Positions 30,551-41,452 of a stretch of 64,000 bases of DNA are shown piece by piece. Under the pieces are notes generated by a model. The model searched no databases. It was not told the DNA's origin and saw only the letters and a program-made list of their open reading frames with translations. Positions within the stretch are counted from its first letter, which is position 1. Each line of letters opens with the position of its first letter. This stretch comes from Actinomycetales bacterium (lineage in GTDB: Bacteria; Actinomycetota; Actinomycetes; Nanopelagicales; Nanopelagicaceae). The translations under genes were made by a program, and so were the position numbers. The stretch lies in NCBI GenBank assembly GCA_018970885.1, contig JAGWVL010000002.1, forward strand, positions 1 through 64,000, in the 5' to 3' direction.

Positions 30551-31765
30551 ATGGCATCAAACAAGAGTTCAGCCCTAAAAATCGGTGATTTAATCGAACT
30601 CACTATTGAAAAAGTGGCACACGGCGGACATTTCATCGCCCGTCACGAAGGGGCTGTAATTTTCGTTCGCCATGCAATCCCTGGTGAAAAATGCATCATT
30701 GAAATTACAAGTACTGGTTCCTCCTTTATTCGCGCCGATGTTGTAGGCGTAATTGAACCTTCGCAATTTAGAGTAGAGCCGCCATGTAAATATTCCCATC
30801 GCACAGGTTGTGGCGGGTGCGATTTCCAACACATAAACACCGCCCATCAACGGACCCTGAAGTCACATGTCATCACCGAGCAATTCTCAAGAATTGCAAA
30901 GAAGGAAATAAGTGTTGAAGTTGAAGATATTGGAAGTCCTCTAGGGTGGAGAACTCGGGCTATTGCCACAACCAATGGCAGTGGAAAGTTAGGTTTCTAT
31001 AAATCACGATCTCACTCCATCGAAGCGGTAGACAATTGCTTAATCTGTGTAGAAGGTATGAATTTTTCGGAGATTTCCTCCCGAAAGTTTAAGGAAGATC
31101 TTCGCGTCGAGATAAGTGCCTCCAATTTAGGAGAAAGAAGTATTGCTCTAGCCCCAACTCATGACGAGGTAAAAGCCAGACTTACCGAAGGGCCGGCGGT
31201 TTTGCATGAGGTTGTCGCTGGAAAAACACTTGAAGTAAGCCATGAATCATTTTGGCAGAGCCATATCAAAGCTCCTGAAGTTTTAACCGCAGCTGTTCTT
31301 GATTTTGCACAATTGCAGCCGGGGGAGCATGTATTAGATCTCTACGGTGGTGTGGGTCTCTTTACCGCCGCCATGATTGATGTTGTCGGAGACAATGGTC
31401 AAGTAGATTTGATTGAAGGTAGCAAAGTAGCGACGGAGGATGCGCGTCGAAATTTCTCTGCATTTAAAAATATAACTATTGCAACTGGTGATGTCGCCAA
31501 ACATCTGCCTCGAGTATCTACTGCAGATGTTGTCGTACTTGATCCACCACGTGAAGGTGCGGGCAAGGAAGTCATTTCGCTAATTACCAGATTAAAACCT
31601 CGAGCAATTGTGTACGTGGCATGTGATCCAGCTGCTTTAGCCAGAGATACCGCCTATCTTGAAGATCACAGTTATTCACTGGCCGCTTTACGTGCTTTTG
31701 ATCTCTTTCCTATGACACATCACATTGAATGTGTTGCCCTCTACGAGCGTGCTGAGGTATCTTGA
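30551..31765 (+). CDS. Class I SAM-dependent RNA (uracil-5-)methyltransferase, TrmA/RumA family
   Basis: TRAM domain; Fe-S CKYSHRTGCGGCDFQH; VLDLYGGVGLFT; VACDPAALARD. Confidence 0.92.
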   Translation: MASNKSSALKIGDLIELTIEKVAHGGHFIARHEGAVIFVRHAIPGEKCIIEITSTGSSFIRADVVGVIEPSQFRVEPPCKYSHRTGCGGCDFQHINTAHQRTLKSHVITEQFSRIAKKEISVEVEDIGSPLGWRTRAIATTNGSGKLGFYKSRSHSIEAVDNCLICVEGMNFSEISSRKFKEDLRVEISASNLGERSIALAPTHDEVKARLTEGPAVLHEVVAGKTLEVSHESFWQSHIKAPEVLTAAVLDFAQLQPGEHVLDLYGGVGLFTAAMIDVVGDNGQVDLIEGSKVATEDARRNFSAFKNITIATGDVAKHLPRVSTADVVVLDPPREGAGKEVISLITRLKPRAIVYVACDPAALARDTAYLEDHSYSLAALRAFDLFPMTHHIECVALYERAEVS

Positions 31766-31798
31766 GCGCTGGTCAAGTGCATCGACGAAAGGCAGATA

Positions 31799-34441
31799 AT
31801 GAGTAAAAACTCTTTCAACGCAAAGAAGAAATTAGAAGTTGCGGGTAAGAGTTTTGAGATATTTGACATCTCGCAGATTGATGGCGCATCTAACCTTCCT
31901 TATAGCTTGAAGGTACTGCTGGAAAACCTATTGCGCACCGAAGATGGCGCGAATATCACCGTTAATCACATCAAGGCCCTTGCTGGATGGGACCCATCAA
32001 TTGAGCCAGATACAGAGATTCAATTTACGCCTGCTCGCGTAATCATGCAGGATTTCACCGGAGTTCCATGTGTTGTAGATCTTGCAACGATGCGCGAAGC
32101 GATCGTTGATCTTGGGGGAGATCCTTCAAAGGTGAACCCGCTTGCACCAGCTGAACTTGTCATCGATCACTCAGTAATCGCAGATAAGTTTGGAACTAAG
32201 GATTCATTTGAGCAAAACACAGATATTGAATACGAGCGCAATCAAGAGCGCTACCGTTTCTTGCGTTGGGGCCAGACCGCATTTGATGAGTTCAAGGTAG
32301 TTCCACCCGGAACAGGAATTGTTCACCAAGTAAACATCGAGTACCTGGCTCGTGTGGTTATGACACGAACAGTTGATGGAACTCTACGTGCATACCCAGA
32401 TACTGTTGTGGGAACAGATTCACACACAACCATGGTCAACGGACTGGGAGTCCTTGGCTGGGGTGTGGGAGGTATTGAGGCAGAGGCTGCGCTACTGGGA
32501 CAGCCGGTATCGATGTTGATTCCACGAGTTGTCGGGTTCAAGTTAACTGGTGAGCTTCCACTAGGAACAACCGCTACAGATATGGCACTTACTATTACTG
32601 AGATTCTGCGCAAGGTCGGCGTTGTAGGTAAGTTTGTCGAGTTCTTCGGCCCAGGAGTTACCTCTGTTCCCATGGCTAACCGAACAACAATCGGAAACAT
32701 GAGCCCCGAGTACGGGTCAACATGTGCGATCTTCCCAATCGATGAAGAAACTCTTCGCTACCTGCGCCTGACTGGTCGCACAGATGATCAAGTTGCATTG
32801 GTTGAAAAGTACGCAAAGGCTCAAGGAATGTGGCATGACCCAGCTGCGGAGCCACGTTTCTCACAAGTTGTAGAGCTAGATCTTTCAACTGTTGTTCCAT
32901 CTATTTCCGGACCAAAGCGCCCACAGGATCGCATTTCGTTGAGCGATTCAAAGAGCGCATTTGAAAAAATCCTTCCAACTTACTTTGGAGAAAAGACTCA
33001 AAAAAATGAGGTTGCAGCAGGTTCAACTCGTGTTAAAAATGGCGATGTTGTAATCGCTTCAATCACATCATGTACAAATACCTCAAACCCATCTGTCATG
33101 ATCGGTGCGGCTTTGCTGGCTAAAAAGGCGGTTGAGAAGGGTTTGAAATCAAAGCCTTGGGTAAAAACAACGCTGGCCCCAGGATCAAAGGTTGTTACAG
33201 ATTATTACGATCGCGCAGATCTCACTAAGTACATGGAGGCGCTGGGCTTTAACCTTGTTGGTTATGGTTGTGTTACATGTATCGGTAACTCAGGACCACT
33301 TCCTATCGAAATCAGCAAAGCGGTAAATGAAGCAGATCTTGCTGTTACAGCGGTTCTTTCTGGAAACCGAAACTTTGAGGGACGTATTAGCCCAGATGTG
33401 AAGATGAATTACCTAGCTTCGCCACCTTTGGTTGTTGCATATGCAATTGCAGGCACTATGGATCATGATTTTGAGACAGATTCACTTGGAAAGGACACAT
33501 CTGGAAATGATGTATTCCTCAAGGACATCTGGCCATCACCGCAAGAGATTCAAGCTGTTATTGATTCATCAATCTCATCTGAGATGTTTACAAAGGATTA
33601 TGCAACTGTTTTTGAAGGTGATCATCGCTGGAAGTCCCTTGCAACCCCAACGGGTAAGGTCTTTGAGTGGGATGCCAAATCAACCTACGTTCGTAAGCCG
33701 CCTTACTTTGAAGGAATGCCTAAGAACCCCACCCCTGTAACAGATATTTCAGGTGCTCGCGTCTTGGCAGTTCTTGGTGATTCAGTTACAACTGACCACA
33801 TTTCTCCAGCTGGAAACATCAAAGCTGATTCCCCAGCAGGAAAATACTTAGCAGAACATGGAATTGAAAGAGCAGATTTCAACTCGTATGGATCCCGTCG
33901 TGGAAATCACGAGGTAATGATTAGAGGAACATTTGCAAATATTCGTTTAAAGAACCTGTTGCTCAATGGCGTCGAAGGTGGATTTACACGAAACTTCCTG
34001 GCTAATGGTGAGCAAACAACTATTTACGATGCATCAGTTGCATACCAAGCAGCTGGAGTTCCACTAGTAATTCTTGCGGGCAAAGAGTATGGATCAGGGT
34101 CATCACGTGACTGGGCCGCTAAGGGAACTGCATTACTCGGAGTTCGAGCGGTAATCGCTGAGAGTTTTGAACGTATTCACCGTTCTAACTTAATTGGAAT
34201 GGGTGTTCTCCCATTGCAATTCATAGATGGCCAAACCGCTGCATCACTTGGTCTAGATGGAACAGAGATTTACTCCATTACCGGAATCACCGCGCTCAAT
34301 AATGGCGGGATTCCAAAGGAGCTCACCGTTACCGCCGGAGACAAAACATTTACTGCAAAGCTTCGCATCGATACACCAGGCGAGGCTGATTACTACCGCC
34401 ATGGTGGAATCATGCAATATGTACTGCGTTCACTCCTGTAA
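31799..34441 (+). CDS. acnA: Aconitate hydratase
   Basis: 880 aa; [39 protein letters not shown]. Confidence 0.97.
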   Translation: MSKNSFNAKKKLEVAGKSFEIFDISQIDGASNLPYSLKVLLENLLRTEDGANITVNHIKALAGWDPSIEPDTEIQFTPARVIMQDFTGVPCVVDLATMREAIVDLGGDPSKVNPLAPAELVIDHSVIADKFGTKDSFEQNTDIEYERNQERYRFLRWGQTAFDEFKVVPPGTGIVHQVNIEYLARVVMTRTVDGTLRAYPDTVVGTDSHTTMVNGLGVLGWGVGGIEAEAALLGQPVSMLIPRVVGFKLTGELPLGTTATDMALTITEILRKVGVVGKFVEFFGPGVTSVPMANRTTIGNMSPEYGSTCAIFPIDEETLRYLRLTGRTDDQVALVEKYAKAQGMWHDPAAEPRFSQVVELDLSTVVPSISGPKRPQDRISLSDSKSAFEKILPTYFGEKTQKNEVAAGSTRVKNGDVVIASITSCTNTSNPSVMIGAALLAKKAVEKGLKSKPWVKTTLAPGSKVVTDYYDRADLTKYMEALGFNLVGYGCVTCIGNSGPLPIEISKAVNEADLAVTAVLSGNRNFEGRISPDVKMNYLASPPLVVAYAIAGTMDHDFETDSLGKDTSGNDVFLKDIWPSPQEIQAVIDSSISSEMFTKDYATVFEGDHRWKSLATPTGKVFEWDAKSTYVRKPPYFEGMPKNPTPVTDISGARVLAVLGDSVTTDHISPAGNIKADSPAGKYLAEHGIERADFNSYGSRRGNHEVMIRGTFANIRLKNLLLNGVEGGFTRNFLANGEQTTIYDASVAYQAAGVPLVILAGKEYGSGSSRDWAAKGTALLGVRAVIAESFERIHRSNLIGMGVLPLQFIDGQTAASLGLDGTEIYSITGITALNNGGIPKELTVTAGDKTFTAKLRIDTPGEADYYRHGGIMQYVLRSLL

Positions 34442-34453
34442 GTGTTTTAGCTT

Positions 34454-36565
34454 TTAAGCAGGAAGGGAGGCAACTCCCTTTTCATGGAAACGTTTCCCGG
34501 TTACCGACTGGCTAATTCCTTCGCGATCTAGATAGGGCAGGATTCCCCCTAAGTGCATCGGCCATCCAGCGCCCATCAACATACACAGATCAATCTCCGC
34601 CGCCGTTGTTACAACGCCTTCATCCAACATCATGCGAGCTTCCTCAGCTAACGCCTTCAGTGCACGCGCACGAACCTGCTCGGCGGTAGATGGAGTTGAA
34701 CCCTTTTCGATCAGAGCAAGTGCTGCCGGGTTTGCACCGACTGATCCATCTTCACCTTTTATGTAGAAGTTACGAACCCCCTCTTTAACCATGCGCTGCA
34801 TAGTGGGGGAGATTCGGTAACGAGCTCCGAGGTTTTTGTGCAAGGTCTCTGACACATGTAGCGCAACACCAGGACCTACAAGATCTAACAATTGGAATGG
34901 AGACATGGGAAAGCCGATCTCCATCATTGCCGCATCGGCAATAGCAGGAGATGTTCCTTCATCAACTGCATCGGTGACTTCACCCATGAAACGAGTCAGC
35001 AAGCGATTGACGACAAAGCCAGGTGCATCCTTGCAAATAATCATTGTCTTCTTGAGCTCTTTGCCGACAGCAATAGCAGTGGCAGTTGTCGCATCATCAG
35101 TTGTTGATGTGCGGGCAACTTCTAATAACGGCATAACTGCAACTGGATTAAAGAAGTGGAAGCCAATGACGCGCTCTGGATTTTTTAATCCTTCAGTCAT
35201 ACGCTCAACTGAAAGGGAAGAGGTGTTTGTTGCTAGAACACATTCAGGAGAAATGATGGTCTCGAGCTTCTTAAATAACTCTTGCTTGAGCGAAAGCTCC
35301 TCAAAGATTGCTTCGATGACAAAGTCGCATCCAGCAAATACTGATTGATCGGCAGAACCAGAGACTAGAAGTGATAATCGCCCAGCAGATTCTGGACTCA
35401 TTTTCTTCTTCTCAACTAGCTTTGCGAGTTCATTGTGCACCCACGCAACACCCTTATCAGCACGGGCTTGATCAATATCTGTCATCACAACAGGACACTT
35501 AAGGTTGCGCACCATGAGCAGAGCCAACTGTGAGGCCATCAATCCCGCACCAACAACACCAACTTTGGTTACCTTACGAGCAAGTGCGGGTTTTGGTGCA
35601 CCCTCAACCTTCTTGCGCTTCTTCTGAATCAAATTAAATGCATACAAGGAGGCGCGTAGGGGATCAGACATTGTTAAATCAGCAAGTACCTGATCCTCAG
35701 CATCAAAACCTTCACCTAATGTGTTTGTTCGAGCCGCTGCAATAAGCTCTAGCGCTTTCGTAGGTGCTGCGATTTGCGCACCGCCGTACTTCTTGAGTGC
35801 AGCCGCCTTTCCTGTAGCTAGAGCACTTTCCCACGCAGGATCGTTGCTGTAATCAGCGCGCTCGATCTTATTGGTTCCATTTAAAACATTAACGGCAAAG
35901 CCAATAGAGCGTTCTAAGAAATCCGCTGGCTCAAACATCGCATCGACAACGCCAAGTTTCAGAGCATCCTTTGCCTTCATCATTGTGTTGTTGTTTAAAG
36001 CGTTGAGAATGATTACCTGAACTGCACGCTCCGGCCCAATTAACTTCGGCAGGATTGTCGCCCCGCCCCAGCCCGGAACTAGACCAAGAAAAACCTCTGG
36101 CAGTGCGGTAAATGCAGTTGATGCGACTGTGCGGTAGTGACAGTGAAGTCCAACTTCAAGACCACCGCCAAGGGCAAGACCATTAATAAAAGCAAAGGTA
36201 GGAATAGAACTTTCACCTAGCCGGCGAAATACATCATGACCTAACTTTCCAATTGCCAATGATTGGCTGCGTTCACTCAAAAATGAAAGCGCTGAAAGAT
36301 CAGCACCTGCGGCAAAGATAAATGGCTTGCCTGTAATTGCAATCGCTGCCGGTTTGCGTGCGATCGCATCTGTAATCGCTGCATCGAGTGCTTTTACAGA
36401 TTGTGGTCCAAAGGTATTGGGACGGTTGTGGTCATGTCCATTGTCCAAAGTAATTAAGGCCATCGATCCTTTGCCACCAAAGGCGGCAAGATCAATATCG
36501 CGAACTAAGGCATTGGTGACAACCTCTTCAGGCGCACCAGCTGGAAGAGTGATATCTGCGCTCAT
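34454..36565 (-). CDS. fadJ: Fused enoyl-CoA hydratase/3-hydroxyacyl-CoA dehydrogenase
   Basis: N-terminal crotonase FINGLALGGGLEVGLHC; VGVVGAGLMASQLALL Rossmann; IGFHFFNPVAVMPLLEV. Confidence 0.94.
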   Translation of the reverse strand: MSADITLPAGAPEEVVTNALVRDIDLAAFGGKGSMALITLDNGHDHNRPNTFGPQSVKALDAAITDAIARKPAAIAITGKPFIFAAGADLSALSFLSERSQSLAIGKLGHDVFRRLGESSIPTFAFINGLALGGGLEVGLHCHYRTVASTAFTALPEVFLGLVPGWGGATILPKLIGPERAVQVIILNALNNNTMMKAKDALKLGVVDAMFEPADFLERSIGFAVNVLNGTNKIERADYSNDPAWESALATGKAAALKKYGGAQIAAPTKALELIAAARTNTLGEGFDAEDQVLADLTMSDPLRASLYAFNLIQKKRKKVEGAPKPALARKVTKVGVVGAGLMASQLALLMVRNLKCPVVMTDIDQARADKGVAWVHNELAKLVEKKKMSPESAGRLSLLVSGSADQSVFAGCDFVIEAIFEELSLKQELFKKLETIISPECVLATNTSSLSVERMTEGLKNPERVIGFHFFNPVAVMPLLEVARTSTTDDATTATAIAVGKELKKTMIICKDAPGFVVNRLLTRFMGEVTDAVDEGTSPAIADAAMMEIGFPMSPFQLLDLVGPGVALHVSETLHKNLGARYRISPTMQRMVKEGVRNFYIKGEDGSVGANPAALALIEKGSTPSTAEQVRARALKALAEEARMMLDEGVVTTAAEIDLCMLMGAGWPMHLGGILPYLDREGISQSVTGKRFHEKGVASLPA

Positions 36566-36567
36566 GA

Positions 36568-37755
36568 TTACTTTGCTCCCTTGAAGTGAGGGTTTTCCCA
36601 GATAACAGTTCCACCCATGCCTAAACCGATACACATTGTTGTAATTCCATAACGCACCTCTGGGTGTGCTTCGAAGGTGCGAGCAAGGTTGAGTATTAAA
36701 CGAACACCTGATGATGCAAGTGGGTGACCGACAGCAATTGCACCGCCATATGGATTTACTCGAGGATCATCATCGGCAATTCCAAAGTGATCTAAGAAGG
36801 CAATTACTTGAACAGCAAAAGCTTCATTGATTTCAAAGGCACCGATGTCTTCGATGGTTAGGCCTGCCTGCTTAAGCGCTTTAATAGTTGATGGCACTGG
36901 TCCATAGCCCATGATCTCTGGCTCAACACCAGCAAAGGCGTAGGTAACCAGCTTTGCCTTAATTGATAATCCAAGTTCAAGGGCTTTTTCTTCACTAGCT
37001 AGCAACGCAGCTGTTGCACCATCATTGAGACCAGATGAGTTTCCTGGTGTCACGCGACCTGCGGGACGAAATGGAGTCTTCAGCCCTGCAAGTCCCTCCA
37101 TCGTTGTCTGTGGGCGAGGTGCTTCATCAGCTGTAGCAACTGTCCAACCAAGCTCTGCACTACGTGCTGCAGTTGGAATTAAATCTCTTTGAATCTTTCC
37201 ATCTGCATATGCCTTGGCAGTTTTAAGTTGCGAATTCATCGCGTAACGATCTGCGCGCTCTTTAGTTAACTGTGGAAAGCGATCATGTAGCCGCTCTGCT
37301 GTTGCTCCCATTGCAAGAGCATCCTGTTCAACGATCCGCTCTGCTAAGTACCGTGGATTTGGATCCATACCTTCACCCATTGGATGGTTGCCCATATGTT
37401 CAACACCACCGGCAATAGCGATCTCATTTGTACCCATTGCAATCGCACCTGCAATGGTTGTAACGGCAGTTAGTGCACCTGCGCACCAACGATCAATTGA
37501 ATAACCCGGAACGGTGTTGGGTAAACCTGATAACAAAGCTGCGCTGCGTCCAATGTTCATTCCCTGATCACCGGTTTGTGTTGCAGCAGCGATGGCAACA
37601 TCTTCTATAGCGGTGGGATCAATTGCAGGATTTCGTTCTAAGAGACCACGAATTGCGCGGACCATCAAATCATCTGCACGGGTTCCGGCGTAAATGCCGC
37701 CAGCCTTTCCAAATGGGGTACGAACAGCATCAACGAGAACTACGGTGCGAGACAT
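36568..37755 (-). CDS. fadA: Acetyl-CoA acyltransferase (thiolase)
   Basis: VVLVDAVRTPFGKAGG; IDRWCAGALTAV; NPYGGAIAVGHPLASSGVR; CIGLGMGG. Confidence 0.95.
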   Translation of the reverse strand: MSRTVVLVDAVRTPFGKAGGIYAGTRADDLMVRAIRGLLERNPAIDPTAIEDVAIAAATQTGDQGMNIGRSAALLSGLPNTVPGYSIDRWCAGALTAVTTIAGAIAMGTNEIAIAGGVEHMGNHPMGEGMDPNPRYLAERIVEQDALAMGATAERLHDRFPQLTKERADRYAMNSQLKTAKAYADGKIQRDLIPTAARSAELGWTVATADEAPRPQTTMEGLAGLKTPFRPAGRVTPGNSSGLNDGATAALLASEEKALELGLSIKAKLVTYAFAGVEPEIMGYGPVPSTIKALKQAGLTIEDIGAFEINEAFAVQVIAFLDHFGIADDDPRVNPYGGAIAVGHPLASSGVRLILNLARTFEAHPEVRYGITTMCIGLGMGGTVIWENPHFKGAK

Positions 37756-37786
37756 GGTTCATCCTTTGTTAGGTATGAGCCAAATG

Positions 37787-37800
37787 TTACTCGCGAGTAA
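37787..37800. promoter_or_regulatory. 14-bp perfect palindrome upstream of fadA (putative operator)
   Basis: TTACTCGCGAGTAA, 32-45 bp upstream of the fadA start. Confidence 0.6.
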
Positions 37801-37820
37801 GGGTTTGTAACAGTACCTAC

Positions 37821-38633
37821 TTACGCCTTCGCTGTGACCTTCGGCTTAGCTAGATAAGGGACCAAAACCGCACCGAGGTAGAGAACCCAGACTCCAAGTT
37901 GCAGCCATGAGGTTGTCGTGTCAAAGCCAATAGTTCCTGAGAGCGAGGCACCGAGGATTGAATCCTTGGCGATAAATGAGGTCACATCCCACACGTAGGC
38001 ATCAGGACCTGGCAGGTAGCCCAGCTCTTGGAACTCATGGATACCGTAGGACAAAACTCCTGCTGCAACGATGATCAATGCAACACCTGAGTACTGGAAA
38101 AACTTTGCAAGGTTGAGCTTGATTGCACTCTTATAGATCAAGAATCCGAGGGTAATTGACACTGCAAAGCCCAACACGAGGCCGGCTGTAGGGCTAGCGA
38201 CATCTTGGACAGTTTGGAAGTTTGTATACACAAATAAAGAGGTTTCTAGACCTTCACGGATAACTGCGAAAAATGCAGCAGCTGCGATTGCGATAGGTCC
38301 AACTGTTGCCGCCGCTTCAACCTTTCCTTCTAGCTCACCCTTTAAGTGACGAGCTGTGCGCTTCATCCAGAAAACCATCCATGTCACCAAGGCGACTGCG
38401 ATAAATGAGGTCACACCAGCAAATAGCTCCTGGCCGCGCTCGCTCAAAGAGACAGAGGTCAAGGTCAGGAATGCACCTAATGCGATGCTGGCAATCACCG
38501 CAATAGCCACACCGCTCCATAGTGGCTTTAAATACCCGTGGCGCTTTGTCTTGACGATATACGCAACGAGAATTCCAACGATTAAAGCCGCCTCTAGGCC
38601 TTCGCGTAGGGCGATGATGAAGGTACTTAGCAT
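37821..38633 (-). CDS. efeU: FTR1-family iron permease (EfeU-like)
   Basis: Two REGLE motifs: ALREGLEAALIVGI and VIREGLETSLFVY; multi-TM; start ATG 38633. Confidence 0.9.
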   Translation of the reverse strand: MLSTFIIALREGLEAALIVGILVAYIVKTKRHGYLKPLWSGVAIAVIASIALGAFLTLTSVSLSERGQELFAGVTSFIAVALVTWMVFWMKRTARHLKGELEGKVEAAATVGPIAIAAAAFFAVIREGLETSLFVYTNFQTVQDVASPTAGLVLGFAVSITLGFLIYKSAIKLNLAKFFQYSGVALIIVAAGVLSYGIHEFQELGYLPGPDAYVWDVTSFIAKDSILGASLSGTIGFDTTTSWLQLGVWVLYLGAVLVPYLAKPKVTAKA

Positions 38634-38658
38634 GAGAGAAAATCTAGGGGGTGTTTGG

Positions 38659-38688
38659 GAATTACGCAACTCTTATGTTGCGTAATTC
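38659..38688. promoter_or_regulatory. Inverted repeat upstream of FTR1, overlapping the rnd stop codon
   Basis: GAATTACGCAAC-tcttat-GTTGCGTAATTC, 12-bp perfect arms, no U-tract on the minus strand. Confidence 0.6.
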
Positions 38689-39970
38689 AGCTCTCTTCTG
38701 GGGTGTTTTCGACCACTTCAACGGGCAGGGGTTCACGCTCAAGCAGGGCCGCCGCCAGCGCAGGAGCGACCAATTGGATCTGCCATTGGCGGGCCCCGAG
38801 CTCGGCTAGCCCCTTTTCAACCTCTGGAATCGACAAGGTTGTCGTTGCTCCGGCCGGAGGCTTCCAACACAAGCGACGAACATGTTCTGGGGTAATCAAA
38901 TTCTCAACTGGAATCTGATTTTCTTGTGCGATTGATTCAATCGCAGCACGTGCATGTGAAAGCGGTGCAAATTTTTCTGGAAACTTGTCTCGCCACAATT
39001 TAATGGGTGGCAAGGTGTCAGCGTTTGTTCGCATTGTTGGCCATTGTTCCTCGGGCATTGCAACCGCCGCTGCAATGGAATCTAACCACAGTTGAAGATT
39101 TTCCATCCATCGTGCACGAAGACCCAGAGGGCGCAAAGTTTTTTCAAACTCTTTCTTATTTGTTGGTACCGCAATTGCAAGTTCTATGATTGCAGAATCA
39201 TTCAGTAACTTTCCAGGTGCAATGTCTTGTCGTGCTGCAACCTCATCACGTGCTATCCATAATGATTTTATAACCGCTAATTGGTCTCGTCTTTTTATCT
39301 TATGCATCCCCGAGGTTCTGCGCCACGGATCTACACGAGGCGGTGGTTGGGGCGCCTTCAAAATGGATGCAAACTCTTCTAGCGCCCAGGGCAACTTTTT
39401 TGATTCTTCTAATATGGAATACATGCGATCGCGAAGGTCGATGAGCAATTCAACATCCAACGCTGCATAGGTAAGCCACTCTTGTGGCAAGGGACGGGCC
39501 GACCAATCCGCAGCGCTGTGCTCCTTGGCAAGTAAGACTCCCATTAATGATTCAAGTAATGGACCTAAGCCAACCCGCGGAAAACCTGCGATTCTGCCTG
39601 CTAATTCAGTGTCAAAGAGTCTGACCGGGTTAATTCCAAGTTCACGCAGGCAGGGTAAGTCTTGGGTGCTGGCGTGAAGAATTACCTCATCGGTATTAAG
39701 CAATGTGTTGAGCTCAGAAAACAATTGATGTCCAGGGCCAAATGGAATTGGATCAATTAAATGCAGCCCACCATCTTTTCGCTTTATCTGTATCAAATAC
39801 GCCCTTGCGCTATATCGAAAACCCGATGCACGTTCAGCATCAACAGCAAAGGGACCTGAGCCTTGAGACAAGGTTGCCAGCGACTCTTTGAATGCAGTTT
39901 CAGTATCAATGACCTGCGGTGTTCCATCTGCTGGTTGCAACAGAGGAGTAGCAACTACCTCTTCACTCAT
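38687..39970 (-). CDS. rnd: Ribonuclease D
   Basis: FAVDAERASGFRYSARAYLIQI DEDD exonuclease; LTYAALDVELLIDLRD; HRDC region. Confidence 0.92.
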   Translation of the reverse strand: MSEEVVATPLLQPADGTPQVIDTETAFKESLATLSQGSGPFAVDAERASGFRYSARAYLIQIKRKDGGLHLIDPIPFGPGHQLFSELNTLLNTDEVILHASTQDLPCLRELGINPVRLFDTELAGRIAGFPRVGLGPLLESLMGVLLAKEHSAADWSARPLPQEWLTYAALDVELLIDLRDRMYSILEESKKLPWALEEFASILKAPQPPPRVDPWRRTSGMHKIKRRDQLAVIKSLWIARDEVAARQDIAPGKLLNDSAIIELAIAVPTNKKEFEKTLRPLGLRARWMENLQLWLDSIAAAVAMPEEQWPTMRTNADTLPPIKLWRDKFPEKFAPLSHARAAIESIAQENQIPVENLITPEHVRRLCWKPPAGATTTLSIPEVEKGLAELGARQWQIQLVAPALAAALLEREPLPVEVVENTPEES

Positions 39971-39972
39971 CT

Positions 39973-40551
39973 CTAACGCCTGCGCGCAGAAGAGATTGCC
40001 GAGACGCCTTCTGGAACTGGAGGCAACCCAGCAACTTCAGAAATCAAATTACACCAACTCTCAATATGGGTGGTGATCTCTTTCGGATCTTCTACAACAG
40101 GTGTCCATGATGCTCTTATCTCGATTTCGGTATCATTATTACGAGGTGAAAGTTTTCCAAAGGATGCACTTGTTACACGAGTAACTGTTCCGCTCGGTGA
40201 TTTGTAGGTGCAGCCGTTCACTTCGAGAGATTCCAGAAACCAGCTCCAGCCGACCTCTGGCAGTAGCGGATCCTCCTGCATTATTGGATCTATATCTGCG
40301 CTGACAAAGGTGACACAACGAAACTCGCCATCCCAAGTAGCTTGACCACCTGGTTCATGTAAAAGTACAAAACGGCCATTGGCTATTTCCTCCTCTTGAT
40401 CCCCAACTAACCCATTTGAAACATCGGCGGAAAATGCAAAGGCAAAGGTTGCAAGTTTTTGAGGGGCAGGAACCTCGGTCAGAGTGAGTTCGGCTCGAGG
40501 TGTAACTGTGCGTAGGTGATCAATTAAACCTTCAAAACCATTCGCATCCAC
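39973..40551 (-). CDS. DUF3000 family protein
   Basis: Sequence and position next to rnd fit the actinobacterial DUF3000 family; likely GTG start at 40551. Confidence 0.78.
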   Translation of the reverse strand: MDANGFEGLIDHLRTVTPRAELTLTEVPAPQKLATFAFAFSADVSNGLVGDQEEEIANGRFVLLHEPGGQATWDGEFRCVTFVSADIDPIMQEDPLLPEVGWSWFLESLEVNGCTYKSPSGTVTRVTSASFGKLSPRNNDTEIEIRASWTPVVEDPKEITTHIESWCNLISEVAGLPPVPEGVSAISSARRR

Positions 40552-40612
40552 ACTCCTAGGATAAAGATGAGTATCACCTTTTCTTGGGAGGCGGGGCTGT
40601 AGCCTTGCGCCC

Positions 40613-41452
40613 ATGGCATCACTGTTGGCCCTTATTTCAAGTGCGATGTGGGGGACAGCAGATTACTTCGCGGGTCGGATAAGTAAACAACACCATCCAT
40701 TTGCAGTTCTTGGTTTGTCCCAAATCTTTGGACTGATTGTTGGTGTATTAATTGTTCTCGTATCCGGAGATTGGCATGGACAAGCTCTTGGCTTCGATGG
40801 ATATCTCTTGTACGGAGCCCTTGCCGGATTGTTTGGTTACATAGGTTTAGCCTGTTTATACGAAGGTTTATCAACGGGACGTATGGGTGTTGTCTCGCCA
40901 ATTAGCTCTATGAGCGCGGTAATACCGGTCGCATTTGCATTACTCACCGGAGATGCGTTAACCGCCATCACCTCGATCGGAATCGTAATTGCATTAGTAG
41001 GTGTTTTTTGTGCAAGTGGCCCCGAACTTTCCAATGGTTTGCCGCTAAAGCCATTGTTATTGGCCCTAGGTGCAGCCGCTGGTTTTGGATTAGCCCTCAC
41101 CTTTATCTCAATCGGTTCGCGGGAAAGTGCATTGATGACAATGGTCTCAATGCGTGGAGCAACTTTCTTTGTGACGATTGCACTAGCTATGAGATTTAAG
41201 ACAACGGGCGGGTTTTCAAAGAAGGAGATGCCGCTGTTAATATTTATCGGCGCTGCCGATTTTATTGCAAATCTTTTGTTGGGAGTAGCGACTACAAAGG
41301 GCTTGGTCTCGGTTGCTATGGTTTTTGGATCTTTGTATCCAATTGCAACAGCGCTGCTAGCCTTTAAGTTTCTTCATGAAAGATTACACAGAGTTCAATA
41401 TGTTGGAATTGTTTTAGCAGTAACAGGTGTATCCATAATCTCAGCCTTTTAA
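40613..41452 (+). CDS. EamA/DMT family transporter
   Basis: About 10 TM segments; SSAMWGTADYFAGR; two EamA repeats. Confidence 0.9.
   Translation: MASLLALISSAMWGTADYFAGRISKQHHPFAVLGLSQIFGLIVGVLIVLVSGDWHGQALGFDGYLLYGALAGLFGYIGLACLYEGLSTGRMGVVSPISSMSAVIPVAFALLTGDALTAITSIGIVIALVGVFCASGPELSNGLPLKPLLLALGAAAGFGLALTFISIGSRESALMTMVSMRGATFFVTIALAMRFKTTGGFSKKEMPLLIFIGAADFIANLLLGVATTKGLVSVAMVFGSLYPIATALLAFKFLHERLHRVQYVGIVLAVTGVSIISAF

Noticed and set aside
32323-32700. 125-aa minus-strand ORF in acnA
   Set aside because: Antisense shadow with Thr/Pro/Ser bias; aconitase coding is unambiguous.
34836-35348. 170-aa plus-strand ORF
   Set aside because: Antisense to fadJ, which has full-length family motifs; no recognizable domain in the plus frame.
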